From NCBI RefSeq assembly GCF_901000735.1, contig NC_081542.1, positions 45,920,238 through 45,984,237 of the forward strand: a DNA stretch of 64,000 nucleotides, read 5' to 3'. The number at the start of each line of letters is the position of its first letter. Positions within the stretch are counted from its first letter, which is position 1. A model generated the notes under the pieces. The model had not been told where the DNA came from, made no database searches, and worked only from the letters and a program-made list of their open reading frames with translations. Shown piece by piece: positions 42,192 to 53,492 of the stretch. Source of the stretch: Corylus avellana (taxonomy: Eukaryota; Streptophyta; Magnoliopsida; Fagales; Betulaceae). The translations under genes and the position numbers were made by a program.

Positions 42192-42732
42192 GGGTTAACT
42201 ACTTTTTTAATACCTCGGTTTACACTTTTTATTTTTTTTCCCCCTATGTTTACAAAACAGCAAAATCTGATACCTGACCTATGGGAAATAGCAAAATCGA
42301 TACCTCCTTTTTTTCATCAGTCTAAATTGACGAAAATCCACGTCATCGACACGTGTCACTCGGTAAGCCCGACATCTGTCCTCGTTACACGTTGGACATG
42401 ATTTCTCCTCACCTTCTGGCCACATCATCCATTCTCCTTCCTCATCTTCTTCAAACCCGACCTCCCTACCCATTTACCCCTAAAATCGCATGAACCCTAG
42501 AATAATCCACAGTCAGTTTGTTTGCTACAACCCGAATTGAGCTTAAATCAGACTAGTGTCGCGATATTACTGGATATGACGTGGATTTCCGTCAATTTAG
42601 ACTGACGGAAAAAATAGAGGTATCGATTTTACTATTTTCCATAAGTCAGGTATCAGATTTTGTTGTTTTGCAAACATAGGGGGAAAAAAATAAAAAAAGT
42701 GTAAACCGAGGTACTAATAAAATAGTTAACCC
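42192..42732. mobile_element. Mutator-type foldback MITE, 541 bp, with perfect 9-bp target duplication
   Basis: Arms of about 155 bp (42192-42346 and 42576-42732) are near-perfect inverted repeats starting GGGTTAACTACTTTTTTAAT. The element is bounded by TTTGCAAAA at 42183-42191 and again at 42733-42741. Long arms plus a 9-bp duplication are the hallmark of Mutator-like elements. The 229-bp centre (42347-42575) is less AT-rich than the arms and unrelated to them. It has no transposase and could be captured host sequence. Confidence 0.88.
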
Positions 42733-45184
42733 TTTGCAAAAAGAAATAGTTGAGAGAATGATATGTAATATATCTAAAAGATAAGAAAAATATGATGGTA
42801 AGTAAAATTAAGGTACCATTTTTTAAAATTTGAAAATAATGTCTCTTTAGAGCGCCCAATGTGAATGGTCTAATAGTTCATGCATCCGAATTTCCGAGTA
42901 TGAATTTAACAAAGAGTCAATATATATATATACATCCAACATAAAAAGAAAGTCTTGAAATGTTATATTTGATTTGATGTTATTTTGAAATCAAACATCA
43001 TAGTTTCTACGCGTACCAAATTTATTAAAAGTAGCATATGCAAGATGTTGATATTTATCCGTATGTAGGGAAAAAAGTCAACCCCCTTCACAATTGTGTG
43101 TAAAGAGTAGGAAAATTATTAATTAGTTCGTTTAAGAGTAATTACCACCAATGATAATCATAGGATTTTAGGTGTGCTTGGTCACACATGTGTAATCAAG
43201 TTTATTATCCAAGTTAATTAGATGTAAGTACAAGTAAATTTAATTATTTAGTGGCTCGCATGATAAGTTTCACCGAACTGTTAATTTATAAGAAATTTAT
43301 AATAAAATTTGTAAATATCTAGTTTAAAATTATTTGAAAATATTTTCAAGATTCTTCAAAAACAATTATGAAATTACCGGGTTCTTGAGTCGTCGTCTAA
43401 ATTGAAATCCCAACGTGCCACATAAGTCTATAACAAGACTACAATGGGTGCATATTTTAATGGGAAGATGATCACCAAATGGAATATTGGTGACAGACTT
43501 TGATAAATATGTAATGTTATTGAAACATATTTTTCTCTTTTCTTTTTAAATGGTAATTTTGTGATTCATCTCTATGAAGTAAACCCTGACTTCTCCGCAA
43601 AAACCGGATATTAATTGAATGAGAACTCGAACAATCAATCTTATAATATTAATCTAACGACGGACCATTCAAGCTAAGCGCTCGCGGGCGGTAAGCATAA
43701 TTTACTCATGTTTATTGCGTGGATTGAGATGCTCAATGAGAAAATGATTACAGAGAAAATCAGACCTCTAAACTTGTAATTAATAGGTTGCTTTTTCCTG
43801 CCGTCCTACCTTAGACTATAATTTAACAGTAATTATTAATGTATAGATATAGGTGATCTGTGTCGTCGGTTACTACCCCTTCTAATCCTTTTAGTCCATA
43901 CCTAACACCATCTCTCTCCCCGCCAATTTATTAAATTAGGGTTTTGTTTCCTCTCAAAATTGACTTCTACAACTTGATTTGATTTGATTTTTTTTTTTCA
44001 GCATTCACTCAAAAGAGAGGTCCAAAAATTCCAAAGGGTGACGTGTCATTAATCATTGGCTTTGTGGACTCGTGGAATGTCACCAAATTAGTCTTCGCTG
44101 TGGTGGAGTTGACATGATAATTGACTTGCGTTGATGAAAACATTCTTTTAGTCATCACTGACCCCACGTTTCTGAACCCTAAAAATTCTTAGAAGATAGG
44201 TTTAAGACATTGATTGAAATATGGGTCACTCCATGTCTCATGTCCTTCACACGTATCTTTCAATATTCTTTAATTCTCGATCGATCTTGCTGACTGTAAT
44301 TAGAAGACTCTTGGATTTTCTTTAATTTGTCTTATATTAACCCACTTGAAATCTTTGTTTCTTTTGATTCATTCTCTATATTTAGAGCTCTACCATCTTG
44401 TTTAATTGTGGTAATTGGTATTTTGGGCTTCGACTTTTTGATTTTGTTATTTGTTTCATCTTGCTTATAATGAATCCCATTGTGAGAGTATGGGACGGTG
44501 AACAGAGAACACCTGTCCAATTAACAAGTAAAATCCACTCAACTCTACTTAATAATAAACTAGCTAGCTCACCCCTAATCCTTGCAAAAAAAAATTAATT
44601 AATATGTCCCAAATTAAAGTCTAATCCCAACATCCTTAGACTGTGGCTTGTTTTAAGAACCATGAGAGTGTGCCTGCTTGAGTGTCGTACTAATTAACCA
44701 ATAAACGTGTCGCACATTGGTTTTTACTACAGTTTGTAATGTTGGACTTCGATCTATTAGGGAACCAACATTTTCACATGCGCCATTATATATGTATTGA
44801 TGTCAAATTCTAATTTAACTAAGATATATATAATATATGTAGGTCCTCCCTAGCTAGGTGGCTAGGTGACGGGTCCTATTGCATGACATTGTTATTACAT
44901 CATAGAAGAACAATTTTTCAGATGGGTCAATTTAATTTTAATTGATCAAAGGACTTTGAAAAGCCATGGACTTGAGGGAAGTTAAATAAGTTAGTATTTG
45001 TTCTAGCTTTCATGATGGTAAAATTGAGGTGAGAGATGGGCTGGACCTACTCTTTCTACCTCGTTTCTACGCTGTCATTATTGCTGAGGAAAGAATTAAC
45101 CCCCTCTTCCCTTATCTAAGATTCACTTTCCTGAAGTCAAATTCTAGGAAAGAGTACTAAACAAAATGTACTTTTACCACCCTT

Positions 45185-45481
45185 TTTTTTTTTTTAAGCA
45201 AAAAAGTTGAAGGGGGAAACCAATTATAGCTATTCTATCTTAGCATAACCATAGTAGCACCAACCTGTGGGGCACTGCTCAGGAAGGACCTAGATGGCTA
45301 AAATCATAGGCGCATCCTCAAAACCAGCCGAACCATAGCTTAATTGCCAGTCCTACTAAGGCATCAATGAGAACCAAGATGGTTTATACTAATCAGGCAT
45401 GGAGATTCACCATTGCGGAGATTCGAATTCACACCCTAGTACTTACCTAACCACTTGAAAATTTCCTTGGGCCATTGAACC
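45185..45481 (-). mobile_element. tRNA-derived SINE, about 297 bp, minus strand, 9-bp target duplication
   Basis: On the minus strand it starts GGTTCAATGGCCCAAGG (A-box-like TGGTTCAATGG) and has a B-box-like AATTCGAATCT about 55 bases on. The body continues to an A-rich 3' tail (plus-strand T run at 45185-45195). ACCACCCTT occurs on both sides, at 45176-45184 and 45482-45490. It is a different family from the SINEs at 7861 and 8724. Confidence 0.75.
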
Positions 45482-46849
45482 ACCACCCTTGATGGTTTAC
45501 CACAATATCTTAGTGACCATGTGAGGTATGTCACTGAGGCTAGGGGCGACAATTCGTATTTGCATGTCCAACTCCTATCAGTTAACCTTAACTTGACTTA
45601 TTTAATTAAACGGGTCAAAGTTTAAACCCCTCAATATTAATCTATTAATTTCATATTAGGTTCATGAGCATGTAAAAAATTGTCAGTCCTAAGAGTTCAG
45701 GTATTACCGAAGCATAAGTATAAGATTATATAGGTCAAACCTCTCAATCCTAACTCACTAATTTCATTTATAGTTTGCGAATCATGTCAAAAATTGACAA
45801 CCCTTACTGAAACCTCCCAGATGAGGTTTTTCTTAATAATCCCATTCAACTTTTGTGACTTCTACCCTCCACGCCAACTTCATTGGGATACGCATGCATC
45901 ATGCACTTGCTTTGGTGAAGAAGTTGGGATGGGTAAGTAACTTGCCCTAGATGATAATACAAACAAACACAAAACAAATAATGCAACAGCTTTTGTATTA
46001 TATATCCTAGTTCGGAGACAATTAACAATGGCAAACACGATTAGATAATCCTGTCACATACGATATACCTGTTTAAGTCAAACAATATATATGCCAGACA
46101 ACCCTAATGATCCTATAAGGTCAATATTGCTTTCGTCCAAGAAATACTACATTCCAAAAGTCCATCAAAGGAAGGTTAAACTGCTCCTGCAAAAGTTTAG
46201 TTGCTAATAATTAAATCTGATCAAGCTTTTTTTTTTCTTTGTTTTTGTGTAAACTAATTTATTAAGTTTATTTAATTCCCCTTATTATAGGAAATTTCCA
46301 AACATTATATGTGAAGGAAATAGATGTGCGAAAGGAGACACCACACATATGTACAAGGGTTGTTGGCTTTTGTTCCTGTGCTGTAGCGTTTTCTTCTGTA
46401 TTCTCTGCATATCCTGTGTAATAAACTTGTGTTTTTTGTTGAACTATGATAAAATATTAAAGATTTGGTCAAATTATTATAATAGAATAAGAGATTCGCC
46501 TTTTATTTTTTTAATATGGCAAGAACCCTACTTTTCTCATAAGAGACTAATTAAAATCTCGTTGACATAAGTAGTTTGGCTTTTTTCTTGATTTTGTTGA
46601 ATTTGATTTGATAGTTTATTGGTGACGTAAGATGAACCTAATAATCTTGTAAGTAGTGATCAATACGAAGAACTAATTAACCAGCAATATTTGTCAATAC
46701 ATTAAGCTCTCATAGTCTTGATAACTTAGACTTACTTCTTTCACGAAGATTCGAGGAATTTTCCGTGTGTTCAAAGTAAATCAAGGAGAAGAAAATAGGG
46801 GTCAAGGGTGATGTTGACTATTTGACAATTAATTATTATTTTTTCTTTG

Positions 46850-47280
46850 TGTAGGTAATATTCTAAAAATTAAGCTTATAAAAAATATTGAATTTAATCA
46901 TTTAATTAATATTTCAACATTTGTCCTCACGTGTAAGTTCAAACTCTTTCATTCAATAAGTAAGGTTTAACGCTTAGAATACTTAACTGAAATGAGGATA
47001 AACTGTACATGGAGTACTTAGAACTTTTAATTACTCTGATATTATGTTAAATCACACTTATCACAAAAGCTCAAGCTTAGGAAATAGTGAATTCATTTAT
47101 TTAATTAATATTTTAACACCCTTTCTTGCATATTTCCTCAATAAGTAAGACTTAAAACGTAGAATATTTAAATAAGTTGAGGAGTACTTCAAGAACAATA
47201 TGTTAAACCATATTTATCATAAAAGCTTAAGCTAAAAAAAAACGAATTTAATTATTTAATTAATACTTTAAGTCTCTAAC
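46850..47280. repeat. Dispersed retroelement-like repeat, three partial copies
   Basis: Blocks built on AAGCTTA..GAATTTAATCATTTAATTAATATTT occur at about 46868, 47068 and 47222. The stretch between the first two has CTCACGTGTAAGTTCAAACTC, a shortened ATAAGTAAGGTTTAACGC block and CTCTGATATTATGTTAAATC. The last is a decayed form of GCTCTGATACCATG, the complement of the usual initiator-Met primer site. Related copies lie at 19560-19930 and 23481-23730. Confidence 0.5.
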
Positions 47281-47589
47281 AACATGAATCACTCCAAAAA
47301 CAAATCAAATGTATCCACAATTCATAAACTTAACCCAATTGAGCCCAACTCGAATTGGACCACAAGCATGGACTCCAACCTGCCTCACTCAAGCCCTTCA
47401 AACAAGCAGAAACACACCTACAAAAAAATGAAACCCTTGGCCCATTGGGCAACCAAATGTTAACCCTTTCAAAATGGGCTGCTCACAAAACGATGCCGTT
47501 TTCGATCAATAAAAATCTCCTCCCTTCTAATCACCTCCTTATCCCCCCCACACAGCTATCTTTTATTTCCCATTTCTCTCGATCCTCCA

Positions 47590-49438
47590 ATGGCAATGTT
47601 TAGTCTTTCTCTCGTCTCTAAACCCCTAACCCCTATTTCTCTCCCCAAACCCTACGCACCCACTCTCGTTCTCACTCCGACAACTTGTCTCCGCTTCGAC
47701 TACAGTAGCCCGCACTTGAACCCCGCTGCCTCCAAATCTCGGCCGTTTGTTCGAGCAGCAGCCGTTGATGGGGATTACTCGGCCAAGAGAAGCAGTGGTA
47801 GTAGCAGTGGCGAGCCCAGGGAGACCATCATGCTACCGGGTTGCGACTACAACCACTGGCTGATCGTGATGGAGTTCCCCAAGGACCCTGCTCCCACAAG
47901 GGAGCAGATGATTGACACTTACCTCAACACTCTCGCCACTGTACTGGGCAGGTCTGTTCGCTTTTTTTTTTTTGTTTATTTTGTGTTTCTGCGTTTGGTT
48001 GCTGAGAAAATGGATTTTTATGAGTTGGGTTGAGGCTAGGTTCGGATTTTTTGGTGGGAACAGATTGGTGCTCTTTCAATGTGACTAAAATGTAATATAT
48101 GAGAAGAAGTTACATTGAGTATGTAATTTTAGGGAGAAAGATGTACTAAAATGATGAATGATTGGATAAAGGACTGTATGTTGTTTGCAAGTGATGATTT
48201 TGAAGCTAATTTACGGTTCGGAAATGAATTTTATAGTTTATAATGTGGTGAGGCATGTTGCTCTTGGTAGCAAGTAATTGTCTTGGTAATGGATGGGTTT
48301 GGAAAATCAATTTGTGTTAGTGATTATGTGTTTCGCCTTGGTGATGCTTGGTTCAGCAGAAATAGGGCATTTGATGTTATTTGAAGGCCCCTTTGCTAAT
48401 ACAAGGAATCTAAGTATCCCTACATTTCCCATGGCATTAATTGGTGGATGCTATATCTTTGAGTTCCACAAGTTTAGAATTCCAAATGTAATCTAATTCT
48501 CTGCTATCCTACATAGACTTGAATTGTTTGGTTAATCGTTCTATAATTATCATAGTTGCTTTCCTAATCCTAAAATCCCATCAATTTGGGTTCTCCTTAG
48601 GAAGAAAGATATCTTAAATTGCTAACCGTACAGTGCCTCATTTAGAGAAATGCTCTAATTATGTGGTTCATTGGTTTCCCATTTCTTGTTATGACAATTA
48701 TGATATTATTTTCCCTCTAGTTTAAGATTATCCCGTCATTACATTAAGATTCACAACTCTAATGGGGCTTCTGCAAATAATTATATTCTATTATTGTTGG
48801 TGATTTTGAACCTGTAGCTATATAGTTGGGATATTTTCTACCAATATTTTTTAATTAATACGGCATTTTGTTCATGTGTCAGCATGGAAGAAGCAAAGAA
48901 GAATATGTACGCTTTCAGTACCACCACCTACACTGGATTCCAGTGCACGGTTGATGAAGAAACATCTGAGAAATTCAAGGGTAGATTGCAATGTCAAGCA
49001 CTTCTCTTGCTAAATTATTTGGGTTTCTTTATTTGCATTTTCATTCTAATACATCTTCAAGTGCAACGTTGTAGGATTGCCTGGGGTTCTCTGGGTATTG
49101 CCAGATTCATACATAGACGTCAAAAATAAAGACTATGGAGGTGATTGATATGCTTGATTTCTGGATTGAGAAATAGTTTGCTTTACACCTACATATCCTA
49201 ATGATGCCGTGATAATTTCTATAATCTTTTACTAACTTATGCTTCTTATTCTTTAGGGGATAAGTACATCAATGGAGAGATAATTCCCTGCAAGTACCCT
49301 ACTTATCAACCAAAACAACGCAGTGGATCAAAATATGAAAGTAGAAGGTACGAGAGACGAAGGGATGGCCCCCCTCCTGATAAGAGAAGACCTAGACAAG
49401 AGGCATCTACTTCAGACTCAGCCCCGGCCTCTGGTTGA
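47590..49438 (+). CDS. MORF9: Multiple organellar RNA editing factor, MORF9-like (plastid)
   Basis: Plastid protein that binds PPR editing factors and helps C-to-U editing of chloroplast transcripts. Exons 47590-47951, 48883-48980, 49075-49140, 49257-49438; total 708 nt, 235 aa, as expected for MORF9. Residues 1 to about 60 are Ser/Thr/Pro-rich and lack acidic residues, a typical transit peptide. The MORF domain covers about 75-185: [100 protein letters not shown]. The tail is basic ([18 protein letters not shown]). The NHW motif and the phrase [15 protein letters not shown] favour MORF9 over MORF2. Residues at all three splice junctions are rebuilt from split codons. A (CT)n run at 49490-49514 lies in the 3' UTR. 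Confidence 0.95.
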
Positions 49439-50756
49439 GGTAGTGGGATTTTCATGCCATACTATGCCTTTCTTTCAACGATTCAGTATTCTCTCTCTCT
49501 CTCTCTCTCTCTCTTACTGCTGAATGAGCTATCAGATTTTACTTGCTTTGTAAAAATTTTACCTGTATAGAAGTTTGTTTCAATACTTGATTTTGATGCG
49601 CTCCCCACATGTAATATAGATTATTGCACAGAATTGTATTTAGTTTTTCTTCCACTGCTAAGTTTTGAAATTCCTATCATGATTATCAGTTTGTAACTTG
49701 TTTTGTTTGATACTATTACTATTGCAGGTTTTTCAAGTTTGATCTTAAAGTTCTTAGTCTGATGGGAGTTGCTCTCTATCATTCTTCAACATGTTTCTGT
49801 GAACAATACTGGCATGGATAAGTTAGCACGATCAACTGAGTAGTGTCATCTCAGGACTATGTGGGTTTGATGTATGAGTATCGTACATAAAGGGGATTTT
49901 GAATTGTTGAACCTATGGTTAATCTAGAGTTACTTCTGGGCAACTATATGTGGTTGGAATTGTTTTCATATATCAATTTTCTTGCCCTCTTCTATCTTAT
50001 GATTCTTATCAGCAGCATAAGCAATCCTTTGTGAAGTATCATTAATTCTCTATTTTACAACAACGTGCATATTGGAATTGTTTGGGCCTCAACTCATCCT
50101 TTAAAAACTTAGGCCAAGACCTGCCAGCAAATTTGGTGCAGATCCATTCTTGGCTTGTACATGAAACTAAAGCATTTTGAGCATCAAAAAAATAAGATGC
50201 ATCTTTTAGGTGCTATAAATGCAAGTTCAAGTGATTGTTCAAAAATCCCCGAAGAATTGAGTTGATTGCCTGAAGTCTTGAAATCCAGACTGGTTCCTTT
50301 GTTAGGGCAGTTCTGTGTCTTTATTTCACTTGAAGCTTGGATACTTGGTTGAATCTTCGAGTCCTGCTATCAGTTGAAACATGGAACTGGCCAGCTTTGG
50401 ATATCCTATGTTAATTAATTAAGTCCATTTTGTGGAGTACTAGGTTGGATTCCTGATTAGTCTATGGTTGTTCTGATATTTTTCATTGGGTTATGCAGAG
50501 AGAGTGAGGACTCTCTCTTGAGTTGATTTATGTATGGTAATGGGACCACAATCTCATTCCACTGGCCCTATAAGTATTTGGGATGTCGGTGACAAGCTCT
50601 TAACTCCCACATGCTTGAAAGGAAGGGGGTCAATTCGTTTTCACATCTTATGTCATTTGATGCATAATTATAAAACTATATAAGGTTATTCTTAATCTGG
50701 CACATTTAACTAAATAAGTTAAATTTCTCAACTTTAATTCGTTAATTATAGGTTAT

Positions 50757-50964
50757 ATAAAAAATTGTCAGTCCTAAATGTCACATAACGAGTTTAAATT
50801 ATGTCGAAGTATGAGTATAAAACTATATAAGTCAAATTTTAACTCGACCCATTTAATTATATAAAAAATTGTCAGTCCTAAATGTCACATAACGAGTTTA
50901 AATTATGTCGAAGTATGAGTATAAGACTATATAAGTCAAATTTTAACTCAACCCATTTAATTAA
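50757..50964. repeat. 104-bp tandem duplication
   Basis: Unit 1 at 50757-50860 and unit 2 at 50861-50964 both start ATAAAAAATTGTCAGTCCTA and are nearly identical, differing at only a few bases. The unit belongs to a dispersed family also seen at about 45600-45810 and 56840-57180. Confidence 0.88.
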
Positions 50965-51080
50965 ATAAATCAGCCTTCTTAATCATAATCGGCTAATTTT
51001 GTGTTGAGTTTATGAGTCGTGTCAAAAATTATTGGACTAGTTAAAAAAGAAAGAAGAATGTCATTTCTCTATTAGGCAAA

Positions 51081-51246
51081 AGAGTGGTGATATTACGCAC
51101 GCCAGCGTGAGTGCACAGTGCCTCACGCTGGTGTGAACAGTAACAAAAAAAATATTAAAAAAACATTAAAATAGTAACTTTTAGTTACTGTTCACACCAG
51201 CGTGAGGCATTGTGCACTCACGCTGCATGCGTAATATCATCACTCT
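51081..51246. mobile_element. Hairpin MITE, about 165 bp, with 8-9-bp target duplication
   Basis: Left arm 51081-51144 and right arm 51184-51246 are near-perfect inverted copies of about 64 bp, separated by 39 bases of A/T. The arms are GC-richer than their surroundings (GTGAGTGCACARTGCCTCAC, CTGGTGTGAACAGTAAC). TAGGCAAAA or TAGGCAAA flanks both sides, at about 51073-51081 and 51246-51254. The exact border is ambiguous by one base because flank and element share end bases. An 8-bp duplication would mean hAT, a 9-bp one Mutator. Confidence 0.85.
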
Positions 51247-51890
51247 AGGCAAAATAAGCATATTCTCTTTTTATTATAATTATTATTTTGTTTTTACTTG
51301 AGTGAATAAAAAAAAGCATTATGTTCTCTCCAACTAGCTTAAGTTCACTCTTTCAAATCAACACTCATTCATGTGGCATGAAAATTACAATTTTTTTTTT
51401 GAAAGGGCATGAAAATTACAATTAAATCTTGAATAAACCCCTATTAAATTTTTAATCTTATGGTAATTTTCAAGTGATGTCAGAAAGTGTCACATTTCTT
51501 GCTAGGTTAGCCACCTTCTTAAGCAATACTTAAGGAAAAAGGTTAATCTTATTAACCGAAATTTATGGGATTCTCTTCCAGTCACATCTCAATCCATTGT
51601 TGGATCTAGTGCTCTCAAAAGTGAAACGTCTTCAATCAATATGACTTTGAATTGCTTGTCCACTCCTTACACAAAGGCAATGCTGTGGGCCACGACTCGT
51701 TTTATGTAACTATCTCTTGTGGTCATCACATTGCAACAAACTCTTCATAGGTAACTTTTTACTCAACCAAAAACAAATTATTCGAGTCACTATTTATTTA
51801 CAATTAATCCTTTAAATATTTTTTATTTAAAAAAAAAAATTACTTTCTTTTGTGTGTAAGCTTACTTTCTTTTAATACATTAATATCATA

Positions 51891-52285
51891 GGGGTAATTT
51901 CACTAAAGACCTTTAAACTTTCACTCGATTTGATAAATTTCTTAAACTTTAAAATCTTTCAATTTAATCTCTTGAACTTTCAATTGCTCTCAATTTGAAC
52001 TCGTCGGTCAAATTTAACCGTTAGAAATACCAAAAAAGACCAAAATATCATTGATTTTCCTTTTTTTTTTTAAAAAAAAAAAAAAAAGTTTTGAAATTAA
52101 TGGTAAAGTTTGAATTTTATAAAAAAAAAAAATAAGGGTATAAACGTCATTTAACGTTTAAAATTTGACGGAGAGGTCCAAATTAATTGTAATTGAAAGT
52201 TCAAGAGACTAAATTGAAATATTTTAAAGTTTAAAAAATTTGTCAAATCGAATAAAAATTCAAAAAATTTTAATAAAGTTACCCA
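51891..52285. mobile_element. Long-arm foldback MITE, about 395 bp, Mutator-like
   Basis: Arms of about 135 bp start GGGTAATTTCACTAAAGACC on the left and, on the minus strand, GGGTAACTTTATTAAAATTT on the right. The central part is A/T-rich. The flanks AATATCATA (51882-51890) and AATATTATA (52286-52294) agree at 8 of 9 bases, as expected for an aged 9-bp target duplication. Confidence 0.72.
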
Positions 52286-52625
52286 AATATTATATTAAAT
52301 TATTATTTATACCAAAAATTACATTTACACGTAAAATATTTAACTAAAATAAAGTACCCGTTATACTTCCCATATCAGATAAGAATTGCATGGTTGGATT
52401 TGATGGGCAGGCAGCCACCTAAGAATTATGATGGATATTTTATATATGCATGTTCAATTATGCAGGAAAGTCTGTTTTTATTTTTATTTTTTTATTGGTA
52501 AGAGGATAAGGACTTATCATGGCCTGCTTTTTCTCCAATAGGAGTTGCTTTCTGCTAACATTGAATCATGCATAAGTTAGCTGCTGCTGCTGCAGAAATT
52601 ATCAGAGTTTGATTGATCATCGATC

Positions 52626-53492
52626 ATGGCCTACTACAGCTCCACCTATTTCGAGGATGATGATCATGCTGATCACTACTATCCAAACCCATATTCCAGT
52701 AGCTATGATTCATCTCCATCTCTTGCCTTAATGCCATATTCTAGCTATGAATCCAACAAAAACAACCAATTCTTTGAGTACAATGCAGAGCCTGCTTCTT
52801 ACAGTCCTCAAAGTTATTCATCAATGGCGTACTACTCTTCCTTCCCAATGGAGCCAAGGTTTCTGCAGTACACCCAGAATCCTTCTCAGACCCAATTTGT
52901 GATATCTTACTCTACTGTGGATTTCGATGATTCTGAATTTGAAGAATACGATCCAACCCCTTATGGCGGTGGGTATGATCTTGCTCAAACCTATGGCAAG
53001 CCGCTTCCACCTTCGGATGAGATCTGTTATCCTCGCGATCGTTCTACGGCGCCGGCGGATCAAATTGCTGTTGGGTCTCCGTCTCTCGCATTGCCCAGTG
53101 ATCAGAAAGAGGAAACTGATGATGGGGAAGCACCAAAACCCGGCGCCAATGGAGGTCATGAAGAAGAGAAGCAGGTGTACGGTGTTCTTGGTGAAGGAAG
53201 CCAGGAAAATCATGGTGGTGATGATTATGACAAGTTGGTGCCCCAATATACTCCAAGTGGGTATGGGTTGGAAGCCATGGATCTTTGTGAAAGCTTGTTT
53301 GGTTATTGGCCTTGCTTGGCTCGAGAGAAAAGGAGATGCAGTGATTGTGGTCAAGAACAATGTGCAGATGAAGGAGGCAGCAGTGCTGCAGATTATCTCT
53401 TTGGAAGTTCATATCCGTATGGGGAAAGAAGGGGTGTTGGAGGAGGCTATGGAGATCCGAATTATGGCTACCAAATGCAATATTATCAGTAG
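52626..53492 (+). CDS. Tyr/Ser-rich low-complexity plant protein of unknown function
   Basis: Intronless, 288 aa; I do not recognise a named family. The first 98 residues hold 16 Tyr and many Ser, Asn, Gln and Pro in patches such as MAYYSSTYF, SYSPQSYSSMAYYSSF and YSSSYDSS, a prion-like composition. The middle (about 100-210) is acidic and hydrophilic. The C-terminal third has the only dense block: GLEAMDLCESLFGYWPCLAR, then REKRRCSDCGQEQC with spaced cysteines, then a Gly/Tyr-rich end (GGGYGDPNYGYQMQYYQ). There is no signal peptide or membrane helix. The long antisense and overlapping frames over the same stretch are shadows. The YWPCL block with nearby Cys pairs is the likeliest conserved core. 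Next to MORF9 in Arabidopsis is an uncharacterised gene (At1g11440) that would be the first comparison. It is probably real: sharp composition change at both ends and a clean start and stop. Confidence 0.8.
   Translation: MAYYSSTYFEDDDHADHYYPNPYSSSYDSSPSLALMPYSSYESNKNNQFFEYNAEPASYSPQSYSSMAYYSSFPMEPRFLQYTQNPSQTQFVISYSTVDFDDSEFEEYDPTPYGGGYDLAQTYGKPLPPSDEICYPRDRSTAPADQIAVGSPSLALPSDQKEETDDGEAPKPGANGGHEEEKQVYGVLGEGSQENHGGDDYDKLVPQYTPSGYGLEAMDLCESLFGYWPCLAREKRRCSDCGQEQCADEGGSSAADYLFGSSYPYGERRGVGGGYGDPNYGYQMQYYQ

Larger units (their letters stand above)
33190..47589. other. 14.4-kb gene-free region between the bHLH and MORF9-like genes
   Basis: No coding frame here is convincing. The listed contents are a degenerate minisatellite, several MITEs, a Mutator-type foldback, a SINE and a dispersed repeat. 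Unlisted contents are long T runs (33491-33510, 37368-37390), (TA)n at 37835-37872, a half-MITE at 36478-36662 related to 39472-39697, and a GC-richer patch at 38880-39120 (contains GCACGCGCGCGTGG) that looks promoter-like but has no gene after it. The last few hundred bases are the MORF9 promoter and leader. Confidence 0.55.
49439..52625. other. 3.2-kb spacer between MORF9-like and the Tyr-rich gene
   Basis: The first kilobase looks like transcribed 3' flank, with an acceptor-like TATTGCAG at about 49722-49729 that might mark a 3' UTR intron. The rest holds a 104-bp tandem duplication, a hairpin MITE and a Mutator-type foldback, listed separately. About 52370-52625 is the promoter and leader of the next gene. 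No other coding frame is supported. Confidence 0.55.
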
